In this document: positions 1 through 5,716 of the stretch, piece after piece
How positions within the stretch are numbered: the stretch's first letter is position 1
How the letters are laid out: each line of letters begins with the position of its first letter
Source of the DNA: Rhodospirillaceae bacterium CCH5-H10
GTDB lineage: Bacteria; Pseudomonadota; Alphaproteobacteria; Reyranellales; Reyranellaceae
DNA: 5,716 bases
NCBI GenBank assembly: GCA_001557035.1
Contig: LSKJ01000036.1
Span: 1 to 5,716 of the forward strand
Direction of reading: 5' to 3'
Notes under the pieces: model-generated
What the model saw: only the letters and a program-made list of their open reading frames with translations
Told to the model about the DNA's origin: nothing
Database searches by the model: none
Position numbers and translations under genes: made by a program

Positions 1-2
1 CG

Positions 3-761
3 CTTGCGGCGGGCGTGATGCTCTCCTTCGCCATCCCGTTCGTCGCCTTCGGGTTGCTACGGCTCGCCACAGGGCTTTCGGTTCCCGATGCGGCCTCGGT
101 GGCCGCGCACTACGGCTCGATCTCCGCCGTCACGCTGGTTGCCGTCACCAGCGCCCTCGGGCAGCTCGGCATCCCGTTCGAGGGCTACATGATCGCCGTC
201 GCCGCGGCGATGGAAACGCCGGCGATCCTGAGCGCGCTCTTCCTCGCGCGGGGTGGACAGGCGCGGGGGCGGGGGAGCGAACTGGCCCGCGAGATCCTGC
301 TGAACGGTGCCGTCGTCATGCTGCTCGGCTCGTTCCTGATCGGCATTCTGACCGGCGATCGCGGGCAGGCTCTGCTCAAGCCCTTCCTGGTCGATGCCTT
401 CCCCGGCTTTCTCTGCCTGTTCCTGCTCGACATGGGGCTGGTGGCCGGCCGGGGCCTGCGGGACGAACGGCGGTTGCTGTCGCTTCGGCTGGTGGCGTTC
501 GCGGTCGTCATGCCGCTGATCGGCGGAACGTGCGCGGCGCTTCTGGCGCCCTGGATCGGGCTGTCCACCGGAGGCATGGCCGTCTTCATCACGCTCGCGG
601 CGTCGGCCTCGTACATTGCGGTGCCCGCCGCGATGCGGCTCGCGTTGCCGCAGGCCAATGCAGCCATCCCGCTGACGCTGTCGCTGGGGGTGACCTTCCC
701 CTTCAACCTGTTGCTGGGCATCCCTCTCTACATAGCCATTGCCCGGTGGACCGGTGGGTAA
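3..761 (+). CDS. sbtA: SbtA-family sodium-dependent bicarbonate permease, 5'-truncated by window edge
   Basis: Inner-membrane permease of the SbtA/DUF897 family, whose characterised cyanobacterial members import bicarbonate with Na+. The frame is open from the left edge (252 codons visible, stop TAA 759-761); family members are usually about 310-375 aa, so the N-terminal part lies outside. The GTG at 15 and ATG at 18 fall inside a hydrophobic segment and are not credible starts. Family-like motifs in visible-residue numbering: HYGSISAVT at 36-44, PFEGYM near 58-63, METPA near 70-74, FLLDMGLVA near 140-148, ASASYIAVPAAMRLALP near 200-216, and LSLGVTFPFNLLLGIPLY near 226-243. The two Ser-rich helix-break motifs match the inverted-repeat fold of SbtA. 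Roughly seven or eight hydrophobic segments remain. No PII-like sbtB follows. Family assignment is firm from recalled motifs; bicarbonate as substrate is inferred, since proteobacterial homologues are little studied. Confidence 0.88.
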   Translation, partial: LAAGVMLSFAIPFVAFGLLRLATGLSVPDAASVAAHYGSISAVTLVAVTSALGQLGIPFEGYMIAVAAAMETPAILSALFLARGGQARGRGSELAREILLNGAVVMLLGSFLIGILTGDRGQALLKPFLVDAFPGFLCLFLLDMGLVAGRGLRDERRLLSLRLVAFAVVMPLIGGTCAALLAPWIGLSTGGMAVFITLAASASYIAVPAAMRLALPQANAAIPLTLSLGVTFPFNLLLGIPLYIAIARWTGG

Positions 762-793
762 CCGGACGTGGGAACGTAACTAGAACTTGTGTC

Positions 794-809
794 AAGAACA
801 TTAGTTCTT
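794..809. promoter_or_regulatory. Perfect palindrome AAGAACATTAGTTCTT, GAAC-N4-GTTC type
   Basis: Six-base perfect arms flank a 4-nt centre. The pattern GAAC-N4-GTTC is the classical Gram-positive SOS box geometry and is not the usual alphaproteobacterial spacing. It could be a second LexA site, the site of another dimeric regulator, or a short hairpin at the end of the upstream transcript. There is a short T run (808-810) but the stem is AT-rich, so terminator function is doubtful. Confidence 0.35.
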
Positions 810-829
810 TCAGAGGGTTATTTGTTCTG

Positions 830-857
830 TTGCCGAATGGAACAAAATGGGTACATT
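830..857 (+). promoter_or_regulatory. Candidate recA promoter overlapping a LexA box
   Basis: A possible -35 TTGCCG (830-835) and -10 TACATT (852-857), 16 bp apart, each match 4 of 6 sigma-70 consensus bases. Between and overlapping them is GAACAAAATGGGTAC (840-854), which reads on the complementary strand as GTAC-N7-GTTC, one mismatch from the alphaproteobacterial LexA consensus GTTC-N7-GTTC. An operator overlapping the promoter would let LexA block RNA polymerase directly. Transcription would begin near 864, giving a leader of about 75 nt. The promoter boxes are weak matches; the arrangement is the stronger argument. Confidence 0.42.
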
Positions 858-883
858 GGCGCTCCCGGACGTTCGAACCCGCT

Positions 884-897
884 GCGGACTTATCCGC
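884..897 (+). other. Small hairpin in the recA leader
   Basis: GCGGA (884-888) and TCCGC (893-897) form a 5-bp perfect stem with a CTTA loop. It lies downstream of the candidate promoter and about 40 nt before the chosen recA start, so it would sit in the untranslated leader. No function is evident; it may be chance in GC-rich DNA. Confidence 0.3.
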
Positions 898-927
898 ATT
901 GCCGCTCCTGACAGGGGCATGGGAAGA

Positions 928-932
928 AGGAG
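928..932 (+). promoter_or_regulatory. Ribosome binding site deciding the recA start
   Basis: AGGAG, within the purine run AAGAAGGAGAAA, lies 7 nt before the ATG at 940. This is a strong Shine-Dalgarno match at good spacing. The earlier in-frame ATG at 847 falls inside the putative operator and has no such site, so 940 is the better start. Confidence 0.8.
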
Positions 933-939
933 AAAGCCA

Positions 940-2013
<1,074 letters not shown>

Positions 2014-2045
2014 GGAACCCCGATCCCCTGTCTCCGGGTCCCTAA

Positions 2046-2086
2046 GGGCGGTACCGCATCCCACGCGCGGTACCGCCCATTTTCTT
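2046..2086 (+). terminator. Rho-independent terminator of recA
   Basis: GGGCGGTACCGC (2046-2057) pairs perfectly over 12 bp with GCGGTACCGCCC (2067-2078) across a 9-nt loop, and is followed immediately by ATTTTCTT. A GC-rich stem plus a U-rich tail 32 nt after the recA stop is a textbook intrinsic terminator. Its right arm is also part of the next palindrome, so the two stems are alternatives. Confidence 0.75.
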
Positions 2087-2116
2087 ATGCGCAAAGCGCA
2101 TAAGAAAATGGGCGGT
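2072..2116. repeat. 21-bp perfect inverted repeat with AAA loop
   Basis: Positions 2072-2092 are perfectly complementary to 2096-2116 with only AAA between them. The core reads TTATGCGC-AAA-GCGCATAA and the outer part is CATTTTC / GAAAATG extended by GC pairs. The left arm overlaps the right arm of the recA terminator by 7 nt (2072-2078), so the RNA can form one or the other fully. The T-rich stretch in the arm appears on both strands, which would suit a two-way terminator between the converging recA and the minus-strand gene. It may also be a dispersed palindromic repeat. Confidence 0.8.
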
Positions 2117-2117
2117 G

Positions 2118-2153
2118 GCGGGCGGCAGCGCCTTCATAGGCGCGAGAGCCCGC
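2118..2153. repeat. Third concentric palindrome in the convergent intergenic region
   Basis: GCGGGC (2118-2123) pairs with GCCCGC (2148-2153), and GCGCC (2128-2132) with GGCGC (2139-2143). The two stems share one centre and are separated by a symmetric 4x4 internal loop; the terminal loop is TTCATA. It directly abuts the preceding inverted repeat. No immediate U-tract follows on either strand, so it is a structure without an assigned role. On the minus strand a T-rich stretch starts roughly 9 nt beyond it, leaving weak terminator function for the converging gene possible. Confidence 0.5.
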
Positions 2154-2181
2154 ACGGTTCAGAATGGCTACGAACGCTGAC

Positions 2182-2282
2182 CAAGGGTCCCTCACTTCGT
2201 TCGGGATGACAATTTTGCTGGGATTGGCGCAGTGCGCTCATCCCTAAATCGGTGTCATCCCGAGCGTGAGCGAGGGACCTTT
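2182..2282. repeat. REP/MITE-like inverted repeat element, about 100 bp
   Basis: The left arm (2183-2211) contains GGTCCCTC and ends CGGGATGACA. The right arm (2253-2282) begins TGTCATCCCG and ends GAGGGACCTTT. The arms are imperfect inverted copies, differing at several bases and one indel in the middle. Inside lies a concentric stem, GGGAT 2220-2224 with ATCCC 2240-2244, enclosing GCGC-AGT-GCGC (2227-2237). The whole unit could fold as one long hairpin or cruciform. Arms of the form TGTCATCCCGAGCG...CGAGGGACC resemble intergenic repeats found dispersed in many bacterial genomes. No transposase and no clear target duplication are seen. Confidence 0.65.
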
Positions 2283-2304
2283 CGCCTACGTCGGATGCCC
2301 ACCC

Positions 2305-3000
2305 TCAGCCTTTCCGCGACATCCCCTTCAGGAACTTCTGGATCCACTCCGGCCCCGTGCGCCGCGCGCCGGCCTTGGGCCGCGTCTTCGCCCAATCCAT
2401 CAGCAGCGCGAGCGGGAACCAGTCCTCGCGCTCGTCCTGCAGCCCGCGTGCCGCCAGCGAGACCTTGGGCACGGGCACCGGCGTCACGCCTTCCTGCGCG
2501 GGCCCGGCGCAGAGTTCGGCCGGCGAGGTGACGAGATACTCCCGGCAGACCAGCGGCCGGTCCGGATGGATCGAGCAGCTCTCCTCCTCGAGGAAGGGGC
2601 AGGGGATGCCCAAGGCGAAATAGGCGGTCGACAGGTCCCGGTCGGGCCGGCCCTTGCGCTCCTTGAGGTCGGCGGCGGCCAACGCGGCTTCGGCGGCCGC
2701 GAAGCGGGCCTCCAGCGTGGTGCGCCGTTCGGGCGGCAGGCTGGCCACGGTCACCATCAGCCGTTCAGCCTCCGTGCGCGAGATCGGCACGAGCTGGCGG
2801 CAGCAGGCGCCGCACCCCTTGCGGCAGGAAATCGCCTTGCCGGCCTCGGCGGCCGTCACGACGGCATTCACCAGCCCCTGCAGCGCCGGGACGACGTCCG
2901 CGGCAGCCACCGGACCGGTCGGTACGGTGATCGGATGGACGATCCTGAGGTCGCCCACGGTGAGGCGAAGAGTGGCGGTAGAATGGGCCTCGGCGGCCAT
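2305..3000 (-). CDS. YkgJ-family cysteine-cluster protein (putative Zn/Fe-chelating domain)
   Basis: The 231-aa product, read from ATG at 3000, carries the CxxCxxCC-type cluster of the YkgJ/UPF0153 family: C59-x3-C63-x2-C66-C67 (CRKGCGACC), then PCPFL with C134, then [15 protein letters not shown] with C142 and C152, plus C164. The cysteines and His are believed to bind zinc or an iron-sulfur cluster; the cellular role of the family is not established. It looks cytosolic, with no signal peptide or membrane segment. An Ala/Glu/Arg-rich helical stretch spans about 90-117 between the two Cys groups. The start is uncertain: a GTG at 3042 would add 14 residues but lacks a ribosome site; AGGGGA lies just before the ATG at 3000, at unusually tight spacing. 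The gene converges on recA and diverges from alaS, so it is probably transcribed alone. Confidence 0.85.
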   Translation of the reverse strand: MAAEAHSTATLRLTVGDLRIVHPITVPTGPVAAADVVPALQGLVNAVVTAAEAGKAISCRKGCGACCRQLVPISRTEAERLMVTVASLPPERRTTLEARFAAAEAALAAADLKERKGRPDRDLSTAYFALGIPCPFLEEESCSIHPDRPLVCREYLVTSPAELCAGPAQEGVTPVPVPKVSLAARGLQDEREDWFPLALLMDWAKTRPKAGARRTGPEWIQKFLKGMSRKG

Positions 3001-3056
3001 TTCCCCTGGGTTCCCTGTTCTGGACTTGGCGGGCTGGCGCACGCTACAAGGCCGGC
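3001..3056. promoter_or_regulatory. Short divergent spacer between the YkgJ-type gene and alaS
   Basis: Only 56 bp separate the two opposed starts, so the promoters must overlap here or lie within the neighbouring reading frames. For alaS, a weak ribosome site AAGG (3048-3051) precedes the ATG by 5 nt. A possible -10-like GCTACA (3043-3048) has no convincing -35 and would put transcription almost at the start codon. No clear promoter can be called on either strand. Confidence 0.3.

Positions 3057-5716
<2,660 letters not shown>

Larger units (their letters stand above)
783..878. promoter_or_regulatory. Cluster of GAAC/GTTC half-sites upstream of recA (candidate SOS control region)
   Basis: Seven GAAC or GTTC tetramers lie within 96 bp: GAAC at 783, 796, 840 and 875, and GTTC at 804, 824 and 871. 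They form several palindromes: AAGAACATTAGTTCTT at 794-809 (6-bp perfect arms, 4-nt centre), TTTGTTC 821-827 with GAACAAA 840-846 (7-bp arms, 12-nt spacer), and GTTCGAAC at 871-878. GAAC/GTTC half-sites are the building blocks of LexA operators in alphaproteobacteria (GTTC-N7-GTTC) and in Gram-positives (GAAC-N4-GTTC). The segment is clearly AT-richer than the flanking genes. LexA control is inferred from position and motif. Confidence 0.5.

Noticed and set aside
185..721. Minus-strand open frame opposite the permease gene.
   Set aside because: Ser/Arg/Pro-rich antisense shadow; the plus strand encodes clear SbtA-family membrane motifs.
751..765. CCGGT-GGGTA-ACCGG stem across the permease stop codon as a terminator.
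   Set aside because: Only 5 bp, and no T-run follows; not a convincing intrinsic terminator.
847..939. Possible N-terminal extension of RecA from ATG 847 (31 extra residues).
   Set aside because: It begins inside the putative LexA box, lacks a ribosome site, and has no counterpart in RecA; ATG 940 has AGGAG at 7 nt.
2014..2304. CRISPR array or tRNA in the intergenic region.
   Set aside because: Repeats are single inverted pairs, not regularly spaced direct repeats, and no cloverleaf with CCA-type acceptor or anticodon arm was recognisable.

Overview
The window is GC-rich chromosomal DNA from a bacterium, most likely an alphaproteobacterium. This rests on the RecA and AlaRS sequence types, the proximity of recA and alaS (a common order in alphaproteobacteria), and a GAAC/GTTC-type SOS control region rather than the gammaproteobacterial CTG-N10-CAG box. 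The genus cannot be fixed from sequence alone; Rhodospirillales/Hyphomicrobiales-like groups are a guess.

Layout, left to right. (1) 3-761 (+): the 3' part of a gene for an SbtA-family sodium-dependent bicarbonate permease, cut by the left edge. (2) 762-939: an AT-richer recA control region with seven GAAC/GTTC half-sites, a candidate promoter overlapping a near-consensus alphaproteobacterial LexA box, and a small leader hairpin. (3) 940-2013 (+): complete recA, 357 aa, with an acidic tail. (4) 2014-2304: a 291-bp convergent intergenic region made almost entirely of palindromes: a recA terminator, a 21-bp perfect inverted repeat that shares an arm with it, a third concentric stem, and a ~100-bp REP/MITE-like inverted repeat. 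(5) 2305-3000 (-): a cysteine-cluster protein of the YkgJ / CxxCxxCC family. (6) 3001-3056: a very short divergent spacer. (7) 3057 to the right edge (+): alaS, alanyl-tRNA synthetase. It is open for 886 codons and probably lacks only its last codon or two.

The genes are not one pathway. recA is an SOS gene with its own promoter and terminator, alaS is a translation housekeeping gene, and the transporter and the YkgJ-type protein are independent neighbours. Long open frames opposite or out of phase with recA and alaS are GC-driven shadows and are not annotated. I found no convincing undescribed multi-gene system. The parts most worth a second look are the recA operator region and the palindrome cluster between recA and the YkgJ-type gene.
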